Source: Theobroma cacao (lineage: Eukaryota; Streptophyta; Magnoliopsida; Malvales; Malvaceae). From it: a stretch of 64,000 nt of DNA. Made by a program: the position numbers and the translations under genes. Below, one piece after another: positions 1 through 12,278 of this stretch. The notes beneath the pieces were generated by a model. It saw only the letters and a list, made by a program, of their open reading frames with translations, searched no databases and was not told where the DNA came from. The stretch covers positions 27,871,293 to 27,935,292 of the forward strand of contig NC_030852.1 in the NCBI RefSeq assembly GCF_000208745.1, read 5' to 3'. How positions within the stretch are numbered: the first letter of the stretch is position 1; each line of letters begins with the position of its first letter.

Positions 1-599
1 AGAGTAGGCCGTAAGATGAGCTTTGCCGATTTGGTGGTTTAGACATCTTTGTTGAGGTGGTCTGAGTTTACGATGAGGTCCCTACCTGCACCCCATTAGT
101 TTTTTAAATTATAATTGTATGAAATGCGTGAATATCATTAATTAGACTTAAAAAAAAAAGGAAGTATTTATTGTTACTTTTCTAATATTTTGTTGTAAAT
201 CCATAAATATCTGAAGAAAATTTATGAACCTTGAAAATGTCTTATCTAAAGCAAGAAGCTAAGTAGAATATATTATGAGGAGTAATAGGTTTTAAGTAAA
301 GTGAAAATGAAATTAGTATCTTCTTATAAGTCCCTTTAAAGAAAGCATATACTTTGAGTTGATTCATAAGTATATGTTTATTAGGTAGGAATCTAGAGAA
401 AAATGTAAAAAAATAAAAATAATCCTTACAAGGTGATATGGTAATGACAATAACTTAATGCAAACTAACACACCGAATTGTAACGTAAGATTAATTTTCC
501 TGTAAGATCAATTAATATAATTTTAAAAAATAATAAAAATCTGTTTAACAAGTTAACAGATAGACAACATAATTAATTTTTAAACTAATTCATTTTATG
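1..599. other. AT-rich intergenic DNA, no gene seen
   Basis: No reading frame of convincing length or composition is visible on either strand. The stretch is AT-rich, with short homopolymer runs. It merges rightwards into the repeat cluster that begins near 600. The window may start inside a longer repeat region, so the left boundary is unknown. Confidence 0.6.
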
Positions 600-880
600 T
601 TAAGAGTATAGGTAATTTTTAAATTTATCTATTTTATTTTAAGTATTAATCAATTTTAATTTTTATTCTATTTTTTACTTTAAAATATAAGAATATTATT
701 TTTTAATACTAACATTATATCTAACTTATTTAATTTAATTAAACTTATTATTATAACTTATTACGTTAAATCTCACACATTTACATCAATATTTTAACAA
801 TACTTATCCACCTTTATAATTTTTTACGTTAATTCTTATAAAATTATGTTAAGATTGTTCAATTGTTAATTTTCACTTTA

Positions 881-1723
881 CAGTAAAACCTATATAAATT
901 AATATCCTTTGGATCATGAAATTTTTTATTAATTAATCAATAAATTAATAATTTATTAATTTATCAAGATATTCTTTTTTTTCAAAACATTGAATTTATA
1001 TATATGTGTTGTGTATTGTGATTATAAGAATATTACTTAATTAGCAAATTATAAATTATCATTATTCTGTGTATTTGTTTAATCAAAACAAGTTCACAAA
1101 TATAATTAGTCTTATTAAATAGAAGGTATGAATCTATCAATTTTTACAACAAACTAAGTGTAAACTAAGATTACATTCGATGTACACTTAGTTAATATGC
1201 TTCACGAACATAAGTCAATCAAAAATATTTATAAAAAAAACATATAGTATCACGAACGGTAAAATTAAACATAATAACTTCTCATATCAAAAGTGTAAAG
1301 AAATCAACAATACAAATGAAATGTGTAAAGCATTAAGTGAATACAACATAAAAAATCCAAATTGCACCTAGAAGTAATAATCATATTACATAATTTTCTC
1401 TTGCAATACGAGAACACTACACTATAATTTCTTAATGCATTAAGCAAAGTTAAAGATGAGGTTCAAAAAGACATCAATTTCAAAAAGAAACAAATAACAT
1501 TAAAGTTATATTTTACAAAAGCCTATTAATTGAGTCACGTATATATATAATTTTGATGTATAAGGAGATTATGAATTTATATATTAACTGGGACCTATGT
1601 ATTTTTTTTAAAATACACTATCTTATAAATTTAGTGAATTATTAATTTAACACGTTGATCCCAAGTTGGGATTCATCAAAAATATTATTTAATCGAAGTT
1701 ATTAATTTATCAAGGTCTTACAG
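881..1723. mobile_element. Non-autonomous pogo/Emigrant-like MITE, 843 bp, TA target duplication
   Basis: The left end reads CAGTAAAACCTATATAAATT. The right end, reverse-complemented, reads CTGTAAGACCTTGATAAATT, an imperfect terminal inverted repeat that also shares a following AATA. From established knowledge, Emigrant and Lemi1 (pogo-like Tc1/mariner) elements in plants have TIRs beginning CAGTAAAACCTCTATAAATT and insert at TA. A TA dinucleotide flanks both ends (879-880 and 1724-1725). Removing the element and one TA restores TTTTCACTTTAATTATTTTTATC, which aligns with uninterrupted copies of the host repeat near 2870. No transposase frame is present, so it would move only with a transposase supplied elsewhere. 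Confidence 0.7.
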
Positions 1724-1906
1724 TAATTATTTTTATCTTTATTATTATTCATTTATAAATTAAAAATTTTAAATTGTTAAATACTTTTAACTTCAAGAAT
1801 ATAAATATAAATATTAATTTTTTAAAGATTATATTATTTTGTATTTAATTAATTTGTTATATTAACTTCTCACACATTTGCGTCTATATTTTAACTAATA
1901 ACTCAT

Positions 1907-1907
1907 N
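1907..1907. other. Single-N assembly junction
   Basis: An isolated N lies where an inverted repeat unit stops abruptly and about 130 bp of less AT-rich sequence (1908-2035) begins before repeat sequence resumes. It is probably a contig join or a consensus ambiguity within the repeat cluster. Confidence 0.6.
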
Positions 1908-3110
1908 AAGCAAAGGCAAGGACTCGTGGGGGCATCTTTAGGTGCTTCAATTTTGTTGGTCGGGTCTTGTTTTCAGTAAACAAGCTTTGTGTGATCACAC
2001 AAGATTCTCGAAACTCTTTGATGATGGCCTATTTGTTTTTTATTTTTTGTTTTGTTTAATTGTATTATTAACTTATAAATTAAAATTTGTAAACCATTAA
2101 TACTTTTACTCGATAATATAAATTTAAATGTTTAATTTTGACAAAAATTATATTTATTTTGACCTAATTGACTTATTACGTTAAATCTCGCACATTTATG
2201 TCAATATTTACGTGTTGACATCAATATGTTAAATTTAACGTAATAAGTCAATTAAGTGAAAATAAATATAATTTTTGTCAAAATTAAATATTTACATTTA
2301 TATTACCGAGTTAAAAGTATTTATTAATTTAAAAATTTTAATTTATAAATGAATAATAATAAAGATAAAAACAATTATATTAAAAATTATTAATTGAAAA
2401 ACCTTGACTTAATCCTGTAAAAATTAATTTAAAAAATTATAAAAGTGGAACAAACATTGTTAAAATATTGACGTAAATTTGTGTAATTTAACGTAATAAG
2501 ACAGTTAAGTCAAAAATAAATATAATTTTTGTGAAAATTAAGCGTTCAAATTTATATTATCAAGCTAAAAGTATTTTATAGGTTGTACATTTTTATTATA
2601 ATAATAAGGATAAAAATAATTAAAGTGAAAATTAGCAACTGAAAAATTTTGATATAAATCTGTAAGAATTAACATAAAAAAATATAAAGGTAAAACAAGT
2701 ATTATCAAAATATTAACGTAAATGTATGTAATTTAACATAACAAGTTAATTAAATTAAAATAAATACAATTTTTATGAAAATTAAACATTTAAATTTATA
2801 TTATCGAGTTAAAAGTATTTTATGATTTATAATTTAATTTATAAATAAATAATAATAAAGATAAAAATAATTATAGTGGAAATTAACAACTGAAAAACAT
2901 TTAATAAATTATTTTTATTCTTGTTATTATTTATTAAACTAATTTTTAAATGACTAATTTTTATTATAATTATTTTATCCATATTATTATTTATTAAACT
3001 AATTTTTATTATAATATTTATTTTAAAATTTCTTAATGATTAATATTTTTTACTCAAGAATTTAAATGTAAATGCTTAATTTTCATAAAAATTATGTTAT
3101 TCTCTTTGTT

Positions 3111-4865
3111 ATTTTCCTTTAATTAATATTATTAATTTTTGTATGTTAAGGATTATTTGATAGCTGGAGTTTTAAATTGTTTTAATTAGCTACACCTATT
3201 TGTAATTGTAGTCTGACTCGACATAAGTACTAATAAATAAATTCAGTAAAGATAATTGGTGAACCTAGCTTTCAATATCATTAAGCAAAAAGTAGTTACA
3301 CTCAGGTGCATGCCCATTGCCCAGACATCCTCCAAGCATACGCTCATGCGTTCTAGATCTGTCATCTGGACCCGCTATAAATGGCACGGTAATTTGTCGC
3401 GTAAACTTCCCCGACAAGCTGAATCCTGAGTCAAAGCGTTTCGAGCCGATCCCTCGATCAACCAATATTATATACCTACGGAACACGGTGCATTCATCAA
3501 TACATTATAGTTCATATCAGCAAAATTAGAGTTGCCATTTGTCCTTCTACCATCAGCTTTCAGTCGTCATTCGCTAGACTACAAATATCCATTTGATTGA
3601 CGGGATACCATTGTGATTGCATTGTTTATCTTCTCAAAATTTTAAAGAGGCAAATGATAATTTCTTTGATTATTATGGATGCTTTGTTAAAGCATTGATC
3701 AGTACATGAAATTTTTAATTTTTAATTATTGTACGCATGATGTTGTGTGTCACGAATTATATTTTTTAGTCTAAATATGTGATAATTTATGTGATATTTA
3801 AATGAACGTTTTCACGCAAGTCAGTAAATATTCGATTATATCTTATCAAACATCAATAATAACAACAAATTATACTAAAAGAATCTGCATAAAAATCAAA
3901 AGATATACCAAATGCCTTATATACAACCACTGAACTATAAAAAAAAAATATTTTATTAATATGAAATTAATTATAAATTGACCAAGATACGCTATCGTCA
4001 TGCTATAGAGACAGTCTTAAATGGTTCACTACAAACATATCTTTATTAGTAAAAATAATCCAATAATCTGTTGACTATTCACATTTTATAAATAATTTAT
4101 TAGATTTTACAAGTATTCTACCAATAGTTATTATAACGCTTGAAATGATAATATTTTTTTCTTAAAAGTTTTTTCTCTTTAAAGATTTAATAAGTATTTT
4201 TAAAACTGTCACCATGAGCCATTACATTATTTAAAAGAAAAATATTTTTTTTATAAGTGTAAAAAATTCAATCTCATAGATAATTTTACCTTATCATAAT
4301 TCGATACAAGATTGACTTATGACATTGTGGATTACAATTCAAGGCTAGCGTAAAGGCTTGACGATAAGTGCAAGAAGGCATTCAACGAAAAGCTGCGTTA
4401 GCAAGAAAGGGAGTAGTGAAGGCGCTTTCATTTCCCATGACGGATTGCTTGTATTCTTCAGAAGCACTCATGTTTATGCAGCATCGATCGATTCGATACA
4501 AATTCTTTCGCTCTTCTTTCTCCATCAATTGGGGATGCAAGTTCAGCAATCGGAGGAGAATTTGATCAAGCTCCATTAAAGCCAGGAAGAATTAACAAAA
4601 GTCAAAATATCATTTAACTGCCATTAATGCACGGCTTGCCGCTATATTTGGTATTAGCCAACTGTTTTCCTCCATCTGTCGGAAACCTTTACACTGAGGG
4701 TTGCCCTGGTTTTAACTACAAAGTAATGATAATTTATGCTTACGTGTACAGCTATTTCATCATAAATCCTCTCTTCATTTATTGGTCAAAACTATATTCG
4801 TAGGCGTAGCCTAGCTAATAAACTTTGTTTAGCTATTTAACGTAAATTTAAAATAAAATTTTGGT
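3111..4865. other. Intergenic DNA, no supported gene
   Basis: Short open frames occur near 3265-3529 and 4358-4579 on both strands at once. None has a recognisable domain, flanking splice structure or continuation. The 3290-3600 and 4340-4700 patches are less AT-rich than their surroundings and could be remnants of old genes or elements, but I cannot identify them. Confidence 0.5.
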
Positions 4866-4871
4866 GAAAAA

Positions 4872-5518
4872 ACTAAGACGGTGTTTGCCATTTCCATCAT
4901 ATTTTGTTTGCCTTTTGAATTTTTTTGAAAACAAAAACAGAAAGCATGTTTAGTAATACAATTTTGTTTTCCATTTTTTTAAATAAAAACAAAATTTCTA
5001 AAATTGTTGGAAGCAAAAATTTTTTACTTTCAATGTTTTTGGAAACAAGTGAACAGTATCCCTATATAAAAAATAATATTCATGTATAGTTTTATAATAA
5101 AAATTATAAGTTAATTAAAATAATATTAAGATACTGAATTTTTTTTAATATTTATTAATGAATTCATAATTCATTAATATTAATCATGTATAGATAATAT
5201 ATAATAATATAATAACTTTATTAATATCATTTAATATTATAGAATAACAATTAATATCATACAATTCAATATTTTTATTAGGTAATATTATTTTAATATT
5301 ATAAAATTTATTTATTGAATACATTGTTATTTTTATTTTGTTCTTAAAATTTAATGTTTTGTATTGAATTTTTTATGTTTGCAACAATTTTAAGTTTTTC
5401 ATTTCATCATGTAAAAATATTACTTTTACTTAAAATGTTTTATGCTTTCAAAGTTTAAAACAAAAATTTACGAAAACAGATAACAAAACCAGGAAGAGAT
5501 GTCAAACCGCGCCTTAAG
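4872..5518. mobile_element. Candidate foldback/MITE element with long imperfect terminal inverted repeats
   Basis: The left end (ACGGTGTTTGCCATTTCC) and the reverse complement of the right end (GCGCGGTTTGACATCTCT) are similar. The similarity continues inward for roughly 100-130 bp through TTTTGTT, AAAACAAAAA-like and AAAATTGTTG blocks. The interior is AT-rich and non-coding. The GTGTTTG-type terminus resembles plant hAT-like MITEs, but I could not fix a target-site duplication, so both boundaries and the superfamily are uncertain. Confidence 0.45.
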
Positions 5519-6380
5519 GAATTGGGTATACTATATAACCAATGAAAAATGAAAATCTTGTAGCCAATAGATTTGGATCTGAGGTTGGAAAAAGAAGGTC
5601 ACCGACTGACCGTCACCATTGTTGACATGAACCAGCTAATGTGCACAACCTTGTCTAACAATTTCGTTGGATTGCACTAATTTAGTTAGCCTTGTTTGTA
5701 TTTTGAATTCCGAGGAGCGTGCTCTATCATTTCATTGGCCAAAGGCAGGCCATATACGTGGCTGCCCTCCAACTAAATAAATCAAATTTTAGTTGAGATC
5801 TTAATCTGATTGTGAAGAACATAGTAAATCAAAATCTTGCAAACAGATAGAGCATAGAAACGCATAGATTCGAGATTTTTGCATTTTTGTACCCCCACTA
5901 TAGTAAAACTGTTTTACGCTGAGAGCCCTGAGGCAGATTCTTCTCACAGAAATACCATTTGTCAGTTCAAATTTTCGGAAAGGACTAGGGACACTTTGTC
6001 CTCGCATCAATATAGTCGACAATGACAGATTTGTACTTCAATTGTAAATTCAATCCTACCATACGAAAGGGTATCGATTGTAATTGTGATCCGATACGAA
6101 ATTGCGTAAACAACATTATCCACCAAATTATTTTAACAGATTCCGCCCATCGGACCCCACCAATTCAAAATTTTGGAGGCTTGTATAAAAAAGGAATATT
6201 GGTTTTCCCTGTTTCCTTCCCTCCATTTCACGTCATTCGTCGAACGAAATTGTCGCCGTTCACTTCGATACACAAAATCGAATGATCCAAACAAAAATCT
6301 CCCCTCTCTATTACTTTTCATAGAAATTAGGGCTTCACCCAATCAATCATTTTTTGTTTTCTAGTTTCCTCTCAGTTTTT
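5519..6380. other. Upstream region of the TPX2-like gene
   Basis: No gene is seen. Short overlapping frames on both strands (5801-6342) have no recognisable content. The stretch leads into GA repeats that probably lie in the promoter or 5' leader of the TPX2-like gene starting at 6739. Confidence 0.45.
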
Positions 6381-6467
6381 AGAGAGAGAGAGAGAGAGAG
6401 AGAGGGAGGGGAACGGGAAACAACTACAGTAGTTNTAGTTAGTAGAGAGAGAGAGAGAGAGAGAGAG
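6381..6467. repeat. Two GA microsatellites separated by a single N
   Basis: GA runs at 6381-6404 and 6444-6467 are each followed by a G-rich stretch (GGGAGGGG-like), and an N lies at 6435 between them. The repeated layout suggests one locus represented twice by unmerged contig ends. GA repeats near plant transcription starts are known binding sites for BASIC PENTACYSTEINE factors. A regulatory role here is inference. Confidence 0.75.
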
Positions 6468-6738
6468 GGGAGGGGGGAAAACCAATCCAATGGAATTTTG
6501 AAACATTTGGGACTTTCTCTCTCAATTTCGGAGCAAGTTCGAGAGAGAAAGTGGTTCACATTGTTGTTGTTTGTCTGGTTGGTTTGTTTGCATAAAACAA
6601 CAAAACAAATAAACACGCTCCATTAGAAAAGACGGAAAAAGAAAGTAAAAATTTCAAGATTAGATAAACAAGATAGCAGGAAAAATGAAAATGGTTGCAA
6701 CTTGAAACGTGGACTTGCAAAGGAAATTTAGGTGAAAA

Positions 6739-9700
6739 ATGGATGATCAAATTGGTGAACAAATGGAGGAATTCTTTTCCATCGAAGAACCGAGTGAGGC
6801 GGAAGAATTTTTTGATATCAAATACGAGTTTGATGCACCGCAATGCTACGATTTCAGTCGGCCAGAAAGATACTGGGAGGCTAAAGAAGCCGAGCTCTGG
6901 TTCGAGTCAGCTGGAAGCTATCCGCCTTCGCGTAAGCCTCTTCCTAATCATTATGCAATCAAAAAGCCTTCTATAGCAGTAGTAAACTTTAATAAGAATT
7001 TCGTATGGTTTATTAATTTTCCAGCTTTTGTAATAAAGTTGAAGTGGAGATATGATGTTGATGGGGATGAAGAATTTAGCAATGGTTCAGTAGATTATGA
7101 TGATAGAGGTACATTCTTCTCTTTATCATTTTCTTTTTAAAATTTCTGATTAGCATCTCAATTTTCTAATCGGTGCATTTCTTTATAACTTTTAATTAAC
7201 TTGGCAGCACCAATTGATAGATTTGACTACGGTTATTCTTTTCTAACTATATTTTTTGAAAATCTGAGAAAAGTTGTTCGATGAAGGAAAAGAACCTACA
7301 ATATGCACTAATATTCTTTTGATCTTATTTCTTCTCTTTTTACTTGTGGACTAGAAGTGTGCAATTGCTTTAATGAAGATAATCTGAGGGCTAAAACCGA
7401 GTCTCGGGTCAAGTCATCTCTATCTAGGAATTCGACTTTGATGAAACCGACAGCAAGTTACTTAGCCAAGCAAAACCAATCTCGAGCGGTTCATTTTACC
7501 CAGCTTCATAGAAGGTGTTACTCTATTGTAGTTACCATTTGAATGATGAAATTGGTAGCTAAAACTTAATGCTCTGTTTTCATATAAAATTCTGGCCCCA
7601 AATTCAGGGGTTCATTCTCTATTGAAATGATGAATTAAAAGGTCTTTATGTGTTAATTTCTCAACTTCACAGGTTTCGAAAGTTTTTAGACAGACTTGAT
7701 GATAAGAGTACGAAGAGTTCTTCTGTGACTGAAGGCGATGCTACCAAAAGACAAAAGCTGGGAGCTGGTTACCTATGCAAGGTGCAATCAATTATTTTAT
7801 TTGATAGTATGATTGGACCTCATTTTCCCTGTATTGTGGTTCAAAGAGTTTCTCTGGTTCATTAGCTTTATAGAGCCAGACCAATCATCATTCATATGTG
7901 AGAATGTGTGAGTTTCCCTGCTATAATTTTCCATGTGATGTTTAAAAAAGAAATTAAGGATTCCAGGAAGCAGGATCCCTCCAGTAATGTGTTAGGGGCA
8001 AGAGTATTTTGTAACTCAAGCGGTGATTTGACTTATGATTGTGTTATTTCTTTCTCTTTTCTTGCTTCTTAGTTGTATATTGCATGGCATACTCCATGTT
8101 CTGCTTTGACTGTTTATTTGAGATTTCATGTTCTTTTCATCATTCTTGCTTTTGTTTTATTTGAAAATGCTCATATAGCTCAAAAAACTTTGGATTGTGG
8201 CCCTACTAAACATTTTATAATCCATTCTTATATTTTTGCAAAGCAGGTAGCTAACTTGTCGCATCAAGCTCTTTTCGTGCACAAGAAACCTAAAACCGTA
8301 AGTTAGAGAAGGAAGTATTTGTCCATCGCTAGACTAATATTCAAGAGTAAATTTTTTGTTGGTGATTATCGATGGCTTATTCTAACACGTCTTTATTGTA
8401 TGTGCATGTTTGCTGGTACTGTAAATATGTAATAAAGATCAAGTCAACATTATCAGCATTGTTTGTGAAGTTTTTTAACAACTTTTAGTTTGTTATCCAG
8501 GTCCGATCCCTTGATGGCAACTCGGTACGTGCTAAACCTAACGTTACAATTCCTAGAGAACTGGAGTTACAAACAGCAAGAAGGGCTCAAAGACGTAGGT
8601 AGTATTGACTTCCTATCATATTCCTTTGTCATTCATCTTGAGATCAAATTATTGTGCTTTGCCTACTAATCTGAAAGGGCATATGTTATCAATTTCAGGT
8701 CTAAAATAAAGACAGAGTCAGATGAAAATGCAAAATCACATGCTCATTTCTTTAAAGCACTCCCCTTAAACAGAAAAGTTGGTACTTCCAGTGCATAAAA
8801 TTTGTTTTTCTCCAACTTTGTTCGAACATTAATTTTAGAGAAGTTTAAGGTATGTTTGATGTTGAATGTGTAATCTCTGATTTCTCTGGGCTTGATAGAT
8901 TCTTGAGGCTCCTTCATTGCCCCTTCCCAAGAAAAGCCTCCCTCAGCGACCGGAGTTTCAGGTAATTGCTGTTTACAGTAACTTACTAGTTTGTCTCCAC
9001 TTATGAATACCTTTCTTGTAATTGTCTAGAGAAATGCCTTGATAACTTTTATGGATAACTCTATGACACAGATTTTACTTTGTTTCATTGCTCTTAGTTA
9101 TTTCACCTGAGGACATCAGAGAGAGCCAGGCAGCATGCATCTAACAGTGTGGGTTATTAAGATTTTATTTATATAGCTCTCATGTTAAGTGTTCTCTCAA
9201 GTTTTAAGCCTGTTCGGCTTCCAGTACCTATCATTACATTTTTTTATTGTTGGGAGCTAATAGTTTCCTCGCTCCAGGCAATGAAACTCCCTAATTATAT
9301 TTCAACTTCAAGAAATGAAAAAACTGGCCTCAGAAGGTAAGAGGGCTTTGACTTTTAGCATCAGTCTGTTTTTGTTCTTCAAAGCTTTCATTCCTCCAAC
9401 ACTTGATATTCTTTTTCTCTTGTGGTGACTGGTGAATAATCACTTGGTTAATAGCCAAATTCATGGTTATTCTCTTAATACATGTATTCTTAAACGTTTC
9501 AGTATATATCCCTTCAGATTATTTCAATTGCTTGCTGAAGTGGTTATTTTTTCCTTGGTTTTTGTGCACAGCTTCAACTCTGTCAATGCATTAAAGGAAG
9601 AGAAATTTGAAGCTGTTAATAAATTTAAAGCTTGCCCTCTTAATAAGAAGGTTCTGCAAATATCTTGGTGGTTTTTTGTTAATTTGTTATAGAGATTGAT

Positions 9701-11117
9701 TTTTTAAAATACTTATCACATATGGAACCATTTTGTTGGGTTTTCCAGATAATGTCAAGCATAGGGCAAACTGGTGTCCTGCAGAAGGAAACAACAGCCC
9801 CAATGGTAATTTACCACAACTCCTTGGGTGCAGTTATATGTTTGCATTTGTTATTCAGACATTTTTTCTCTATTAACACCAATAGAGCTTGTACTTTCTC
9901 TAGGAATTCAAGATTTTAGCAAACAGGAGGCTTCCTGATGAACCACCAATAGAATTATTGAATAAGGTATTACATGTTAATTTTTTGGAGCTTTATTCAG
10001 AAGCCACCTATAGCCTTATTTAGGAGGCTTCTAAATGAACCATTTAAAGAATTTCAGAATAATTCACATCTTAACCATCCTTAATGGAATTGCTCAATTT
10101 GTTCTTGGTTTGGGTGCATTTAATTCACTACTCTCTTGCTTGATACGGTATTCAGCTCTCCTTGTCATCTGAAGTCCATTCTGGCGAAAAATCTCGAGCA
10201 AAAATGGTTTTTTCAGAGGTCGGTCCCTTCAAACTTCTGATTGAAACCTAAAACATGTCTGTGCATTGTATTCTTATTAATACAAGATTTCTTCTTGTTG
10301 AATTAAGGGATTTAAAGAGAATGAAACAGTTCCTTTCCTTCTGCAATGTCAGGTACATTGCCCACAGTTTACAGGCACCACTAGAACACGGGGCTGAACT
10401 AATTTGATATGTGTGTTTCCGATTTTTGCATTGATTATAGTTTTAAAACATCCACCTTGTAGATTATAAATGTGGGCAAAGAAAATTTACAAAGGATTGG
10501 AGGGATGGAGTATCAATGTAGGAATGACAGGACTATCGAAATTGGCCGACAACTGAACGTTAACAGGTAACACCAATTTCAAACCTTGTCGGATTTGACA
10601 TTGATTGATCTTTGCCCACTTTTATAAGTGACTTTCATCTATTGATTCTCTTCTCTTTGTCCTATAAACTCCTGGTTCTGCCCTGTTGAACTTTTGCCAG
10701 TATTCATTTGAGATTAATGGCTGTGTTGGTTAAACGTTATGCCGGTGTTTCTAGTTAAGCTAGATGGAATCCAGAAACAAGCCCAACCAGCCTGTTAAAA
10801 AATTTTGTTCTGTTTTGGGGAAAAAAAAAACTGGCCTGCCGTTAGCCCAGGTCTGCTCCGAGTTATTGTTAAAAGCAGATCATCTTTCTGTCCATCACTC
10901 TTAACTACACCATTTTGAGCCAGCATTTACATGGGTCTGACATTTTTGTTTATAATTGATATGTACACATTCTCATGGATAATAGTATGTAGGATCAATG
11001 AAAGTTTCCCAGAATACAGCATTTAATCAAAACAAGAGCATCATAATTTCTTGCATATAGTTGGATAATATTCTCAACGGCTCTTGTGACAGGAGCCTGA
11101 GATTGGACATAACCTGA
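6739..11117 (+). CDS. TPX2-like microtubule/spindle protein (TPXL2/3 type), possible frameshift
   Basis: TPX2-family proteins help microtubule nucleation and Aurora kinase activity at the plant spindle. Sixteen exons: 6739-6931, 7025-7108, 7355-7514, 7673-7781, 8247-8297, 8501-8598, 8699-8777, 8899-8961, 9278-9336, 9572-9650, 9749-9805, 9904-9966, 10156-10219, 10308-10352, 10463-10566, 11093-11117. The N-terminal block YEFDAPQCYDF (residues 29-39) with WFESA, the KPTASYLAKQN motif (123-133), FKALPLNRKILEAP (250-263) and FKACPLNKKI (317-326) are plant TPX2 hallmarks; the last two lie in the importin-binding central region. The C-terminal TPX2 domain is absent, as in short TPXL proteins. Joined literally, exon 13 is one base too long (A6 run at 10200-10205) and the frame stops soon after residue 386. 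Without that base the protein would be about 443 residues. The final 25-nt exon is the least certain. It converges on the ERL1 gene. Confidence 0.8.
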
Positions 11118-12278
11118 AAGTCCTCAGTCGGTTTGGTGGTCACATTTGTCCTTCTTGCCGTACAAATTATTGGGGTACGCCGCCTGCTCATTTTTGGTGA
11201 GAAAGTAGGTTACTTCTTTTAATAATGGGGTGGTATTTATTCCCTTAAAAGAAAATGATTTTGAAGAATAGCAATATTTTTTAAATTAGTTAGCTTTTGT
11301 CTTGTTTTCCGGGTAAAAAGTTGCTGCCGCATAGCAAATGTAACTGTCAACCATAATGTATTCACTTTAAAAGCTGTAATGTTCCTCACTGTTTGCTTCG
11401 TTTGTCTAGATGTCAAATTGGAGTAGACTTGTAAAATATGAACTCCTGGACTGTCGATTCAGAGAATCTCTCATTATTGCGAATTTGCAGGCAAAAGTCA
11501 AACGAATACAACACCGAGAGTTTCTTTCTTTCCAGTTTGGATACCCGCCCCACCCACCCAATAGAGAAACGCATGGGCTTCGAGTTTCGAGTCTCTGCTG
11601 GAAGATTTGGAAGTGAAAGCACAATGAAGTACGGAACACAAGCAAAACCAAATCCACTTACTTCCTCCCCAAATTTGGACCGCCATTGACTCAGACAGCC
11701 ATGTCTATGACTATATGAGCACATAGGCCGCAGATAGATTTTGTCAAATTATCAAATTCATAGGACGGGCTGTAGCTCGTGGCAAAATTGCTAGATCGTG
11801 AACATGAAAACAGAATCCATACAGCCTCAACCATCAGGATTTAGGAGATGGCTTACAAAAGGTTTGAGAACACTATTCACAGCCTAAGCAATTGAAGTTA
11901 CAAAGGAAGAGTTATCAGAGGCAGAAAGCATTTCACCATATGATGCATTATGAGGTGATGATGAGTGATCCATGAGTCCTGAGCCACATAAAAAGCTTGC
12001 ACTGTACTTTTACATATTGACTTAACAGAACAAAATAGATAACTTCTACGAATTTCTCAAATCGCTTGTGCAAAAGGGTGCATAAAGGATCAGCGCCTCA
12101 TAACCGGATGGGTCTCTAATGAAATATCCAAAAAATAAAAAACCCACATTGGTGGGACCTATGATCATATTTCACACCATCTGGGGACCAAAAATAGCCC
12201 CTTCAAACCAAAACCTGGGGTTATATCTCATTACCCTCTCTATGTCTTCCTCCTCTCGAATTAAAAACAAAGATGGCT
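11118..12278. other. Convergent intergenic/3'UTR region between TPXL and ERL1
   Basis: This must hold the 3' untranslated regions of both convergent genes. Overlapping frames at 11406-11724 occur on both strands and match nothing I recognise. No other gene is supported. Confidence 0.55.

Larger units (their letters stand above)
600..3110. repeat. Cluster of ~250-bp AT-rich repeat units in both orientations
   Basis: Three directly repeated units start near 2232, 2486 and 2730, giving a period of about 245-255 bp. Each shares landmarks such as AATTTAACGTAATAAG, a GAGTTAAAAGTATTT-like block and AATAATAATAAAGATAAAA. The same landmarks occur reverse-complemented at about 2040-2213, 1738-1905, 640-878 and 2915-3105. 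The cluster is therefore inverted copies, then direct copies, then inverted again, with a palindrome centre near 2215. One inverted unit is interrupted by the MITE at 881-1723. Another is interrupted at about 1908-2035 by less AT-rich DNA next to a single N. No coding capacity is seen. It may be a degraded foldback transposon or a satellite-like array. Confidence 0.7.

Noticed and set aside
3265..3529. Two overlapping ~70-codon frames in a less AT-rich patch
   Set aside because: No homology recognised and the frames are mutually antisense. Could be an element remnant, but not supportable.
6347..6626. Frames around the GA repeats upstream of the TPX2-like gene
   Set aside because: Low-complexity translation of GA repeats spanning an N; no conserved content.
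11406..11724. Overlapping frames on both strands after the TPX2-like stop, considered as an extra TPX2 C-terminal exon
   Set aside because: No TPX2 C-terminal motif is recognisable and the frames are open on both strands by chance. The region fits 3'UTR better.
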